Origin: an uncultured Prevotellaceae bacterium
GTDB lineage: Bacteria; Bacteroidota; Bacteroidia; Bacteroidales; Bacteroidaceae
Direction: 5' to 3'
DNA: 8,502 nucleotides
NCBI GenBank assembly: GCA_946187025.1
Contig: CAMHPM010000056.1
Span: 1-8,502, forward strand
Shown here: one piece after another, positions 1 to 7,776 of the stretch
Numbering within the stretch: position 1 is the stretch's first letter
Layout: each line of letters opens with the position of its first letter
Position numbers and translations under genes: made by a program
The notes under the pieces: model-generated
What the model was told of the DNA's origin: nothing
The model's database searches: none
The model's input: only the letters and a program-made list of their open reading frames with translations

Positions 1-2
1 CC

Positions 3-2150
3 TACGTTTGCGGTCAATCGTGGATAGGCGACATCCACAGCGTCGATACCTGGGGCGAGATCGGTGTGCTGTTCCTTCTGTTCGCAATGGGACTGGAGTT
101 CAGTTTCAAGAAACTCCTGCAGATGGGCAGCACGGCCCTCATTGCTGCAGGAACCATAGTAGTGGGTATGATGTCATCGGGATTCCTCATCGGACGCCTA
201 CTGGGATGGAACGAAATAAACTCACTCTTCCTCGGCGGAATGCTGTGTATGTCATCAACCACCATCGTGTTCAAAGCCATCGAAGACATGAACCTCGGCA
301 GTCATAAGTTTGCAAAAGTGGTATTCGGCATTCTCATCGTCGAAGACCTGTTTGCCGTGGTCCTTATGGTGCTGCTGTCGTCGATAGCAGTAAAACAACA
401 GTTTGAAGGCACTGAGATGCTGATGGAAATCGGCAAGCTCGTGGCATATCTCGTGTTGTGGTTCGTAGTAGGCATAGCAGTCATTCCGACTTTCCTGAAG
501 CGGTTCCGCCGTCTGCTCAACGACGAGACCCTCACCATCTTCGCCATCGGCATGTGTCTCGGAATGGTATTGCTGGCCATCGGTGCCGGTTTCAGCTCAG
601 CCCTCGGAGCATTTGTCATGGGTTCGGTACTGGCTGAAACCATCGAAGCCGAACGCATAGAGCATCTCGTGCAACCTATAAAAAACGTGTTCGGAGCCAT
701 CTTCTTCGTGTCTGTAGGCATGATGATAAATCCCGAACTCCTCCTGAAGTACTGGCTGCCTATTGTCATCATCACCATCGTAGTCATTGTCGGACAGATA
801 ATATTTGCATCGCTTGGCACACTCCTTTCGGGGCAGTCGCTGAAAGTGAGCCTTCAGACGGGTTTTTCCCTGGTACAGATAGGTGAGTTTGCATTCATCA
901 TAGCCAACTTCGGGCAGTCGGCAGGTGTGACCGACAACTCGCTCTACCCTATAGTCGTTGCCGTTTCGGTCATCACAACCTTCCTCACACCATATATCAT
1001 GCGCCTGGCCGACCCCGCCGAACGCTACCTCCAGTCACATCTCTCGCCCGAGCTTCTGCTCTTCATCGAGAACTATACAACCCGACGCAACACCGTCACT
1101 ACAGAAAGTCTGTGGAATACTTACATAAAGAAAATCGTGACCACGGTGATTATCTCTGGAGTCATCACCGCTTTCATTTATATTGTCTATTTCCAGTTTG
1201 TCAACCCATTCCTGCTGTCGCGTGCAGCCATGTGGCTCGGACAACTGTTGAGCGACGACACAGCCCTGCTGGTGATGAAGGTCATATCGCTTATCATCAT
1301 CCTTGCCATCACGTCGCCATTCATATATAATGTATCGACACGCTACCGCTCGTCGCGTGAAGCAATATCGCTGTGGAACTCAGGCAACCACCAAAAGGCT
1401 TGGCTCGTGGGCCTGCAACTATTGCGATTGCTGCTTGGTGTCGCTTTCGTGTCCTATGCCATCATCAATATCTTCACAATAACATCGGGTATGCTTGTCG
1501 GCATATCAATACTCATGGTGGTCTTCATCATGTTTTCGCGAAGCATACGCCGCAGGTCGCAAGGCATGGAAGAACGATTCAACCAAAACCTCACGGCACG
1601 CGAAGTATCGGCCAAGAAGCGACAGGTGATAGGGCATCAGTTTGTAAACTCCCTGCAGGCATACGACATACACATAAGCGATTTCACGGTTCCAGCCGAA
1701 TCGGCATTCTGCGGTAAGACTCTCAGCCAGATCAATATACGCCAGGACTCAGGAGTAAGCATTGTGCGCATTGTGCGTGGCGGGATATTCACCAACATAC
1801 CAGGTGGTGGCAAACATATATATCCCGGCGACCAGATTGTAGTGGCAGGCACCGATGAGCAAATAGACCGTTTTCGTCAGATGCTCGACAGCAGTGTGAA
1901 GCCCAATACCGAGTATAAGGAACGTCGCACACAGGTGGCTCTCGAGAATTTCACCATCGAGGCTGGACATCCGCTTATAGGTCAGACCATCATAGATTCG
2001 GGCATACGCGACAAGGCGCGTTGCATCGTGATGGGTATCCAGCGCAACGGACAATACATAATGAACCCCGAGCCATCGCTCACATTCCAGCAGGACGACA
2101 TGGTGCTCGTGGCTGGTGAGACCGAGCGGCTGCGCACCTTCCTGGAATAG
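3..2150 (+). CDS. CPA2-family cation:proton antiporter with two C-terminal RCK_C (TrkA-C) domains, 5' end outside the window
   Basis: Inner-membrane monovalent cation/H+ exchanger of the KefB/NapA-like CPA2 superfamily, probably for K+ or Na+ homeostasis. The frame is open from the first bases, and the residues before the GTG at 66 (reading GEIGVLFLLFAMGLEF) are conserved family sequence, so that GTG is not the start; 715 codons are visible. Numbering from 66: hydrophobic helices fill residues 1-312. They include the SSTTIVFK segment (63-70), the putative ion-binding Asp94 in LIVEDLFAVV, and the GAFVMGSVLAETIEAERIE stretch (181-199). More helices follow near 357-384, 402-420 and 447-490. A charged cytosolic tail holds two RCK_C-like domains, about 535-607 and 624-693, each with a Pro-Gly-Asp or Gln-Asp-Asp turn before a V-x-V-A-G strand. 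The NAD-binding RCK_N domain of KefB/KefC is absent. In other proteins RCK_C binds small ligands such as c-di-AMP or cations; the ligand here is unknown. Ion specificity cannot be read from the sequence. Confidence 0.93.
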   Translation, partial: YVCGQSWIGDIHSVDTWGEIGVLFLLFAMGLEFSFKKLLQMGSTALIAAGTIVVGMMSSGFLIGRLLGWNEINSLFLGGMLCMSSTTIVFKAIEDMNLGSHKFAKVVFGILIVEDLFAVVLMVLLSSIAVKQQFEGTEMLMEIGKLVAYLVLWFVVGIAVIPTFLKRFRRLLNDETLTIFAIGMCLGMVLLAIGAGFSSALGAFVMGSVLAETIEAERIEHLVQPIKNVFGAIFFVSVGMMINPELLLKYWLPIVIITIVVIVGQIIFASLGTLLSGQSLKVSLQTGFSLVQIGEFAFIIANFGQSAGVTDNSLYPIVVAVSVITTFLTPYIMRLADPAERYLQSHLSPELLLFIENYTTRRNTVTTESLWNTYIKKIVTTVIISGVITAFIYIVYFQFVNPFLLSRAAMWLGQLLSDDTALLVMKVISLIIILAITSPFIYNVSTRYRSSREAISLWNSGNHQKAWLVGLQLLRLLLGVAFVSYAIINIFTITSGMLVGISILMVVFIMFSRSIRRRSQGMEERFNQNLTAREVSAKKRQVIGHQFVNSLQAYDIHISDFTVPAESAFCGKTLSQINIRQDSGVSIVRIVRGGIFTNIPGGGKHIYPGDQIVVAGTDEQIDRFRQMLDSSVKPNTEYKERRTQVALENFTIEAGHPLIGQTIIDSGIRDKARCIVMGIQRNGQYIMNPEPSLTFQQDDMVLVAGETERLRTFLE

Positions 2151-2216
2151 GCCGTCTGTTGGAAATAAAGCCTTGTAACGTATCGAGATGAATTATAAAC
2201 TTCAAAATAAAATAGC

Positions 2217-4334
2217 ATGAATCATCGTATTCTTTTCCTTCTTGCGTTCCAACTATCGATTATGGGCGCAATGGCTCAGACTCGCCATGAGCTTACACTC
2301 GACGAGGCCATGAACAGCAGCAGAATCATTCCTATGACCTATCCGCGTGTCGATCTTGAATCGCTCGACGCAGGCAAGGTCCCATTCCCGACGGGTTCCT
2401 ACACCCTTCAGTTCCGCAATGCTCAACGTGTGTGGCGATATGCCACTCGTGGCGACTACTACCTTGTCAATCGTGCTACCAACGACAACCGTCAGCTTGG
2501 CGCCGACCTACCAGCTGCTTCGCTCATGTTTGCCAAGATTTCGCCAGATGGACAGAAGGTTGCTTATGTGTCGAAAAACAACATCTACATCGAAGACTGC
2601 TCATTGTCTTTCCCAAATCGTCGGCAACTTACTCTCGACGGCAACGACTCGATCATCAACGGCACGTTCGACTGGGTGTATGAAGAGGAGTTCGACTGCC
2701 GAGACGGATTCCGCTGGAGTGGCGACAGCCGATACATTGCATTCTGGTGGAGCAACTCAGGTGGTACAGGTTGGTTCGACATTATAGACAACGTGAGCGG
2801 CATCTACCCCACTATCCAGCATTTCCCTTATCCAAAGGCAGGAACACTCAACTCGGCCGTGAAGGTGGGATATATCGACACACAATCGGGGGCTATCACA
2901 TGGATTGACATTCCCGGCGACATGCGCGAGAACTACATACCACGCATGGAGTTCATTCCCGGCACCAACACACTCATGATTCAGCAGATGAACCGTCAGC
3001 AAAACCACAACAAGGTGTGGAAATATGTCATTGCACAGGCTCCGACCGACAACAGCCTGACCCTCCTGTGTGAAGACACCGACGAGGCATGGGTCGAGAC
3101 CAACGACAACATCCACTGGCTGCCAGGCAACAAAGGGTTCATCTTCACTTCCGAACGCGACGGATGGCGCCACCTGTACCGTGTGTCGCCCGATGGCAGG
3201 CAGTGGACATGTATCACTCCAGGTGCGTTCGATGTGATTGAAGAGGTGGCATACGACGAGAAGCGTGGATACATATACTTCATGGCCACCGAGCCCGACC
3301 GTGCCACCGAGCGTTACCTCTATCGGGCAAATGCCACAGGAAAGGTCGATGTCGAAAACATCACCCGAGCCAGCCGTAAGCGCACCGACCCGGGACAATA
3401 CTCCTACCAGTTCTCACCCGACTACGACTATGCTCTCGAAACCTATTCCACAGCCACACACGTGCCTATGTACACTCTGCTCGAGATGAGCAAGAGAGGC
3501 AAATGGAGCGTTGACCACACTGTGGAAACCAACTTCGAGGCACAAGCCAAGATGCAGAACATCAACATGGGAAAGAAAGAATTTGTGAAAGTGCAGAGCG
3601 GTGAGCTCATGCTCGACGCATGGATTATCAAGCCTTACGACTTCGACCCCGACAAGAAGTATCCGGTAATCGACTATGTATATGGCGAACCGGCATCGGC
3701 CACAGTGCAGAATCGCTGGGAGCGCAGCCTCTTCTGGCACTATCTGGCCAATCAAGGCTACATCGTCGTAAGCATTGAAAACCGCGGCGCTGCATCGCCA
3801 CGCGGTCGCCAGTGGCGCAAATGCATATATGGCGAAGTGGGTGTGGCATCGGCCGAAGACCAGGCAAGAGGTGTGCTGTCGCTCTGCGACATGTTCCCGT
3901 TTATGGATCGCAACCGAATCGGAATCACAGGATGGAGCGGAGGTGGAGCACAGACACTCAACTCCATGTTCCGCTTCCCTGAAGTATTCAAGACGGGAGT
4001 GGCTATAGCCTTCGTCAGCGACCAACGGCTCTACGACACCATATATCAGGAACGTTACATGAACACACCGCAGGCCAATCCCGATGGCTACTTCCGCGGA
4101 AGCCCTATCAACCATGCCGAAGGTCTGCAAGGAAACCTGCTGCTCATACACGGCACCGGTGACGACAACGTGCATTACCAGAACACCGAAATGCTGGTAA
4201 ACCGTCTGATAACACTCGGCAAGACATTCTACCAAGTGAGCTATCCTATGCGCACCCACGGCATCAGCGAAGGACAGGGAACCAGCCGGCACCTGCGCAC
4301 GACACTAATCGACTTCTTCAACAAGAATCTATAA
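2217..4334 (+). CDS. Exported S9B-family serine peptidase, dipeptidyl-peptidase IV-like
   Basis: A 705-residue prolyl-oligopeptidase-clan enzyme predicted to release N-terminal dipeptides, typically Xaa-Pro, from peptides in the periplasm or at the cell surface. A signal peptide covers residues 1-20, with likely cleavage after AMA. An N-terminal beta-propeller (DPP-IV N-terminal domain) covers roughly 60-420 and carries DWVYEEEF; Glu157 and Glu158 match the pair that binds the substrate amino terminus in human DPP4. The C-terminal alpha/beta-hydrolase holds Tyr489 (VYGEP, oxyanion hole), Ser574 in GWSGGG, Asp649 in HGTGDDNVHYQ and His681 in RTHGI. The Ser-Asp and Asp-His spacings (75 and 32) are close to the human 78 and 32. 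GWSGGG instead of GWSYGG marks a bacterial subclade I recall from Bacteroidetes. The start has an A-rich leader without Shine-Dalgarno, usual for the phylum. The gene lies 66 bp after the antiporter and 28 bp before the hexosaminidase, probably in one transcript with the latter. Exact substrate preference is inferred from family. Confidence 0.94.
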   Translation: MNHRILFLLAFQLSIMGAMAQTRHELTLDEAMNSSRIIPMTYPRVDLESLDAGKVPFPTGSYTLQFRNAQRVWRYATRGDYYLVNRATNDNRQLGADLPAASLMFAKISPDGQKVAYVSKNNIYIEDCSLSFPNRRQLTLDGNDSIINGTFDWVYEEEFDCRDGFRWSGDSRYIAFWWSNSGGTGWFDIIDNVSGIYPTIQHFPYPKAGTLNSAVKVGYIDTQSGAITWIDIPGDMRENYIPRMEFIPGTNTLMIQQMNRQQNHNKVWKYVIAQAPTDNSLTLLCEDTDEAWVETNDNIHWLPGNKGFIFTSERDGWRHLYRVSPDGRQWTCITPGAFDVIEEVAYDEKRGYIYFMATEPDRATERYLYRANATGKVDVENITRASRKRTDPGQYSYQFSPDYDYALETYSTATHVPMYTLLEMSKRGKWSVDHTVETNFEAQAKMQNINMGKKEFVKVQSGELMLDAWIIKPYDFDPDKKYPVIDYVYGEPASATVQNRWERSLFWHYLANQGYIVVSIENRGAASPRGRQWRKCIYGEVGVASAEDQARGVLSLCDMFPFMDRNRIGITGWSGGGAQTLNSMFRFPEVFKTGVAIAFVSDQRLYDTIYQERYMNTPQANPDGYFRGSPINHAEGLQGNLLLIHGTGDDNVHYQNTEMLVNRLITLGKTFYQVSYPMRTHGISEGQGTSRHLRTTLIDFFNKNL

Positions 4335-4362
4335 TTGATTATTCCATATAATTAACATATAA

Positions 4363-5520
4363 ATGAGAAAAAACATCCTATGGATGCTGGCCGTAGTAGC
4401 TACGGCCAGTGTCATGATTATGACATCGTGTTCCGACGATGATTCGTCAAATAGTCCAGTAAATGAAGTAGAGCAGCAACTGCAGCAGATGTCGTTGCGC
4501 GAGAAGGTAGGGCAGATGTTCTATGTACGCCCCGAAGTGCTCGACACCACCATACACGGCAATCTGGTCGAAGTGTCGCTGCAAGAAGTTAACGACCGAA
4601 TGCGCACTATGTGCAAGGATTACCCTGTGGGCGGAGTGATACTCTATGCCCACAACATCAAGGACGAGGAACAACTCGCTCGCTTCATTCCACAGATTCG
4701 CACCCTGAACGGTGCCCCCCTGCTCTGTATCGATGAGGAAGGCGGACGCGTGGCACGCATAGGCAACAACCCCAACTTCAATGTCGAGAAGTTTGAATCG
4801 ATGGATGCCATCGGCCAGACTAAAGACCCGGGAAAGGCATACTATTGCGGACATACCATCGGTACATACCTGAAGCAATACGGATTTGATATCGACTTCG
4901 CTCCCGTGGCCGACGTGAATACCAACCCCGATAATATCGTCATAGGCAAGCGTGCATTCTCCGACGATCCCGAAGTGGCCTCGGCCATGGTCGTCAACTA
5001 TCTCCACGGACTTCATGACACTGGTATCATCGGTTGCATCAAGCACTTCCCAGGTCATGGCGACACAAAAGCCGACACTCACTACGGCTATGCACAGTCG
5101 TTGAAGACATGGGACGAGATGCTCTCGTGTGAAATGACAACCTTCAAGGCCGGCATTAATTGGGGCGTGCAACTCATCATGACAGCCCACATCGCAGTGC
5201 CCAATGTGACAGGTTCTGACATACCTTCAACCATGTCGAGCTACATACTTCAGGACAAATTGCGCGGTGAACTGGGCTACCACAACATCATCATCACCGA
5301 CGCCATGGAAATGGGTGCCATCACACAACAATACACCAGTGCTGAAGCAGCAGTGGGCTGCATAAAGGCAGGAGTCGACATCGTGCTGGGTCCTCAAAAC
5401 TTCGTCGAAGCATTCGATGCTGTGGTCGATGCTGTGAAGAACGGCACCATCAGCGAGGAACGCATCAACCAGAGCGTACGTCGCATACTCGTTTTGAAAC
5501 ATAATATAAAGAACAACTGA
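4363..5520 (+). CDS. GH3 beta-N-acetylhexosaminidase lipoprotein (NagZ-type)
   Basis: A 385-residue glycoside hydrolase family 3 enzyme predicted to remove terminal beta-linked N-acetylglucosamine, from peptidoglycan fragments or from host and dietary glycans. Residues 1-22 are a lipoprotein signal ending in the lipobox MTSC, so Cys23 is the likely lipidated residue. The following SDDDSS resembles the acidic lipoprotein export signal of Bacteroidetes and suggests surface exposure. The remainder is one TIM-barrel domain: EKVGQMFYVRPE near the start, DEEGGRVARIG (124-134), Lys196-Arg197 in GKRAFSDDPE, KHFPGHGDT (227-235), the Asp238-x-His240 acid/base dyad that marks NagZ-type GH3 enzymes, and nucleophile Asp313 in IITDAMEMGAI. 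Its size is close to single-domain E. coli NagZ (about 340) plus leader, and it lacks the C-terminal domain of longer GH3 enzymes. E. coli NagZ is cytoplasmic, so an exported lipoprotein version points to extracytoplasmic scavenging rather than classical cytosolic recycling. It is the last gene before the hairpin terminator. Specificity is inferred from motifs. Confidence 0.94.
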   Translation: MRKNILWMLAVVATASVMIMTSCSDDDSSNSPVNEVEQQLQQMSLREKVGQMFYVRPEVLDTTIHGNLVEVSLQEVNDRMRTMCKDYPVGGVILYAHNIKDEEQLARFIPQIRTLNGAPLLCIDEEGGRVARIGNNPNFNVEKFESMDAIGQTKDPGKAYYCGHTIGTYLKQYGFDIDFAPVADVNTNPDNIVIGKRAFSDDPEVASAMVVNYLHGLHDTGIIGCIKHFPGHGDTKADTHYGYAQSLKTWDEMLSCEMTTFKAGINWGVQLIMTAHIAVPNVTGSDIPSTMSSYILQDKLRGELGYHNIIITDAMEMGAITQQYTSAEAAVGCIKAGVDIVLGPQNFVEAFDAVVDAVKNGTISEERINQSVRRILVLKHNIKNN

Positions 5521-5550
5521 CATTAAGAATAATCGTCAGCACGATAAACA

Positions 5551-5602
5551 AACGGATGAACAAAGGACGGACATACACATGTCCACCATTTGTTCATCCG
5601 TT
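5551..5602 (+). terminator. Long interrupted hairpin after the hexosaminidase gene, probable terminator
   Basis: A 14-bp perfect stem pairs AACGGATGAACAAA (5551-5564) with its complement at 5589-5602. Inside, GGACAT (5569-5574) pairs with ATGTCC (5579-5584) around an ACAC tetraloop, leaving a 4 x 4 internal loop. It starts 30 bp after the stop codon of the rightward gene, in a convergent region. The downstream bases (TTCTATATAG) are only weakly T-rich, so it is not a textbook intrinsic terminator. The leftward side reads TTTGTTTATC after the stem and could serve the opposing operon too. Termination is inferred from structure and position. Confidence 0.7.
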
Positions 5603-5648
5603 CTATATAGTTAGCACATAACTGTCTAATGACCGATGTGTTAAATCA

Positions 5649-5684
5649 TGAGTGCGCACTCGCGACGTCGCGAGTGCGCACTCA
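5649..5684. repeat. Perfect 36-bp palindrome made of three smaller palindromes
   Basis: Bases 5649-5684 equal their own reverse complement with no mismatch and no spacer, centred between 5666 and 5667. The structure is modular: a 12-bp palindrome GAGTGCGCACTC at 5650-5661, the palindrome CGCGACGTCGCG at 5661-5672, then a second GAGTGCGCACTC at 5672-5683, sharing single boundary bases. The flanks do not pair beyond 5649/5684. It is far more GC-rich than its surroundings and lies between converging genes, 122 bp from the stop of the M56 gene. It could be a bidirectional terminator or attenuator, a repetitive extragenic palindrome, or a site for a dimeric DNA-binding protein. The rest of the convergent gap (5685-5806) shows no gene or clear structure. 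Confidence 0.95.
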
Positions 5685-5806
5685 CAGACACAAGGAGAAA
5701 TGCTCTATGCAATGCTCGCTATCGACATTTACATATCAACAAAGTTGTCAATCCATTAGTGGAGATGAGCGAAGTCTTCATCAAGGGGTTGAGTCCGTTA
5801 GGGGAA

Positions 5807-7690
5807 TTACGGTGTTTCTTCTGTCGAATGAGTATATCCCTCAGGTTGCATTCTGTAAGATGCTCCATGGAAGTCTTCTCGACCTTTGCGGCCGCTGCGA
5901 TCAACATTCACGTATGTGGCATGCTCGTCGTTGCCTGGGATGATTTCCTTGCTATAGAGTGTGTCTTCTGTCAAGCGTATTACTATCTGCATCGTTGTCG
6001 GTGATTCCGGATTTCCTTTATCTATTGCAGTGAGCATCAGTGTGTCGGCGTTTACTGTGAAACTATATGTATTCACAGACACAGGGTCGCATCGTTTTGG
6101 ATACAGGATTGTGTCTCCACGTATGATGTAGTGTGCTGCCACGTCGGTCCATGTGGGGTCGTATGGATAGCACTCGGGATGTGTCGGTACGTAGTCCCAC
6201 GTGCCTTGCAGCGACGTTCTTACCATTGCATTCCAACGATATATTCCGAGTATGGCTTGCTCCGAGATGGTATAATTCTCATCGTCGGGCCCGCATGTAG
6301 CAAAGTCGTTTATCTTCCATTCGCCATATACGCTTTGCATTTCGATGCGCACAGGGGTGACGTGGTTGCCGTTCTTGATATCCACATACACCCACACTAA
6401 ATTCCCTCTTTTCACCTTGATTTCGTTGATAGTCATCGACATGTGGTGCCAATCCTGACCCTGCACCCAGTGATCCCAATCGATGGGGAACATGTCGCCG
6501 AAGGCTGTACATATATCTGACACCTCGTTGCGCAGCGCAATGAATGAGTCGGTGAGGTATTTATCGGTGTTGAAGTCGCTGTCATCATGCACATCGATAT
6601 GTGAGTTATACCAACCAAACACTTCGTCGTATATCTCGGTGACGCGTGCCGTCACTTCTTCCTCCATCTCGGCCATCGCAACAAACGGTATTCCTGTTTC
6701 GGCTCTGCTCGACAAGGACTTCACTTTCCGCCCTCCATAGTTGCATGCAAGCAAGGCTGCAAGTGCGATGAGTGGAAGCAGATAGAGTGTCTTCAGGCAC
6801 GACAAACGTCCCGACTTTTTGCGCATCATCATGGCCAGGCGCTTCTTCACTTCGCTTTGGTTAAAGTTGTTGGTGATGCCCGAGGTCGGTCGGTAACAAG
6901 CCTTATCAATAATGAGGTGTTGATAATCCGACAAGTCGTTCATATTTTTAGACACGTCATTATCTGCCTCATATTCGTGAACATCCATCAAATCACGTCG
7001 AAGCATATACGACAACGGCAACCACCAGAGAGCCATTACCATGATATCTGCAAGAAGCTTATCTACCGAATGGTTACAACGAACATGAGTCAGTTCGTGA
7101 GCAAGTATCATATCGTATTCCGTCTTCGACTCTTTTCCATTTATAACCACCCACCTGAACCAACTGAATGGCACTTTCACGTTTGGATTGCGAAGTAGGT
7201 GAATGCCTTCGTTTCCGGAAGTTTCAACTCGTTGGCTCGATACAATGATTCGTATGACAGATGCCAGTGAAACTAACCACCACAACAACATGGCAACTAC
7301 ACCAATAAGCCACACCCATGCCAAAACGCTGAGCCAGTTGATAGATGTCGATGTATTTACATGCTTGACTACAGGCGTTGCAGTTAAATCACGGCTAACA
7401 TCTTGAATCTCAGAAGACGCAATACTACTAAGTGGCATTTCGGCTTCAGATGCAACCCTGTTTTGAGAAGCAACCGGAGCAGTGACGGCAGGGGGTGTCG
7501 GCACCCATGCGGGTTGACTGAACGGCAATGTGACCAGTGGTAGCATCATGCTTATCAACATGATACCTACGAGCACCACGCGATTCACGCGGTGGAATGT
7601 CTCTTTGCCGAGCAGCAGTCGATAGAGTGAATAGAGCAGTGTGAGGCCTACAGCCCACCGCAACATGTAGAAAAATGCAGATAAAATCAT
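5807..7690 (-). CDS. M56-family (BlaR1-type) membrane metallopeptidase with non-penicillin-binding C-terminal sensor region
   Basis: Predicted integral-membrane sensor protease partnering the BlaI-type repressor encoded just upstream; 627 residues from the ATG at 7690. An extension to a TTG at 7735 reads through T-rich intergenic DNA and only adds ILIFIFFKVF-type residues, so I prefer the ATG (ATG 7666 is also possible). Numbering from 7690: TM1 about 3-27 followed by the family motif RLLLGKETFHRVNR; TM2 36-55; a Pro/Ser/Thr-rich loop 56-117; TM3 118-148; then a cytosolic zinc-protease domain with HELTH (His198, Glu199, His202) and EYEAD, where Glu239 is the likely third ligand; TM4 about 299-316. 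Residues 317-627 should lie outside the cytoplasm. They begin with a DUF3828-like stretch (about 343-470, containing PIDWDHWVQGQDW) and continue with a beta-rich part starting with GTW (496-498), possibly lipocalin-like. No SxxK or KTG penicillin-binding motifs were seen there. The M56 assignment is firm, the C-terminal domain names tentative, the signal unknown. Confidence 0.92.
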   Translation of the reverse strand: MILSAFFYMLRWAVGLTLLYSLYRLLLGKETFHRVNRVVLVGIMLISMMLPLVTLPFSQPAWVPTPPAVTAPVASQNRVASEAEMPLSSIASSEIQDVSRDLTATPVVKHVNTSTSINWLSVLAWVWLIGVVAMLLWWLVSLASVIRIIVSSQRVETSGNEGIHLLRNPNVKVPFSWFRWVVINGKESKTEYDMILAHELTHVRCNHSVDKLLADIMVMALWWLPLSYMLRRDLMDVHEYEADNDVSKNMNDLSDYQHLIIDKACYRPTSGITNNFNQSEVKKRLAMMMRKKSGRLSCLKTLYLLPLIALAALLACNYGGRKVKSLSSRAETGIPFVAMAEMEEEVTARVTEIYDEVFGWYNSHIDVHDDSDFNTDKYLTDSFIALRNEVSDICTAFGDMFPIDWDHWVQGQDWHHMSMTINEIKVKRGNLVWVYVDIKNGNHVTPVRIEMQSVYGEWKINDFATCGPDDENYTISEQAILGIYRWNAMVRTSLQGTWDYVPTHPECYPYDPTWTDVAAHYIIRGDTILYPKRCDPVSVNTYSFTVNADTLMLTAIDKGNPESPTTMQIVIRLTEDTLYSKEIIPGNDEHATYVNVDRSGRKGREDFHGASYRMQPEGYTHSTEETP

Positions 7691-7736
7691 AGCGAAAACT
7701 TTAAAAAAAATAAAAATTAAAATCTTAAAACTCAAT

Positions 7737-7776
7737 AACTTAAAAACTTAAGAACTTAAGAACTTAAGAACTTAAA
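7737..7776. repeat. Tandem repeat, five 8-bp units of AACTTAAG, overlapping the 3' end of the repressor gene
   Basis: Five contiguous 8-bp units occupy 7737-7776. The three middle units are exactly AACTTAAG and the two outer ones are AACTTAAA. The array supplies the last codons and the TAA stop (7764-7766) of the repressor gene. Because 8 is not a multiple of 3, and each unit contains TAA on the reading strand, successive units give stops in all three frames. To its left, 7691-7736 is A/T-rich with an A8 run (7703-7710) immediately before the M56 start. Copy number could change by slippage with little effect on either protein. Confidence 0.93.

Noticed and set aside
2173..2203. Possible promoter before the S9B peptidase (TTG, 20 bp, TAAACTTC)
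   Set aside because: The -7 element is a poor match, and the implied leader would be only a few bases long; expression from an upstream promoter is equally plausible.
3414..4292. Long antisense open frame (292 codons) opposite the S9B peptidase, with similar ones at 2757-3398 and opposite the hexosaminidase at 4447-5190
   Set aside because: They lie fully opposite genes with intact catalytic motifs and have Cys/His/Val-rich composition without recognisable domains. They are shadows of codon bias in the real genes.
5629..6004. Two rightward open frames of about 104 and 118 codons spanning the palindrome and the 3' end of the M56 gene
   Set aside because: They run across the palindrome and then antisense to a well-supported gene, have no family-like sequence, and would be transcribed into the opposing operon.
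6739..6753. Lipobox-like LLAC in the M56 protein after TM4
   Set aside because: It is the end of an internal transmembrane helix some 316 residues from the start, not an N-terminal signal peptide.
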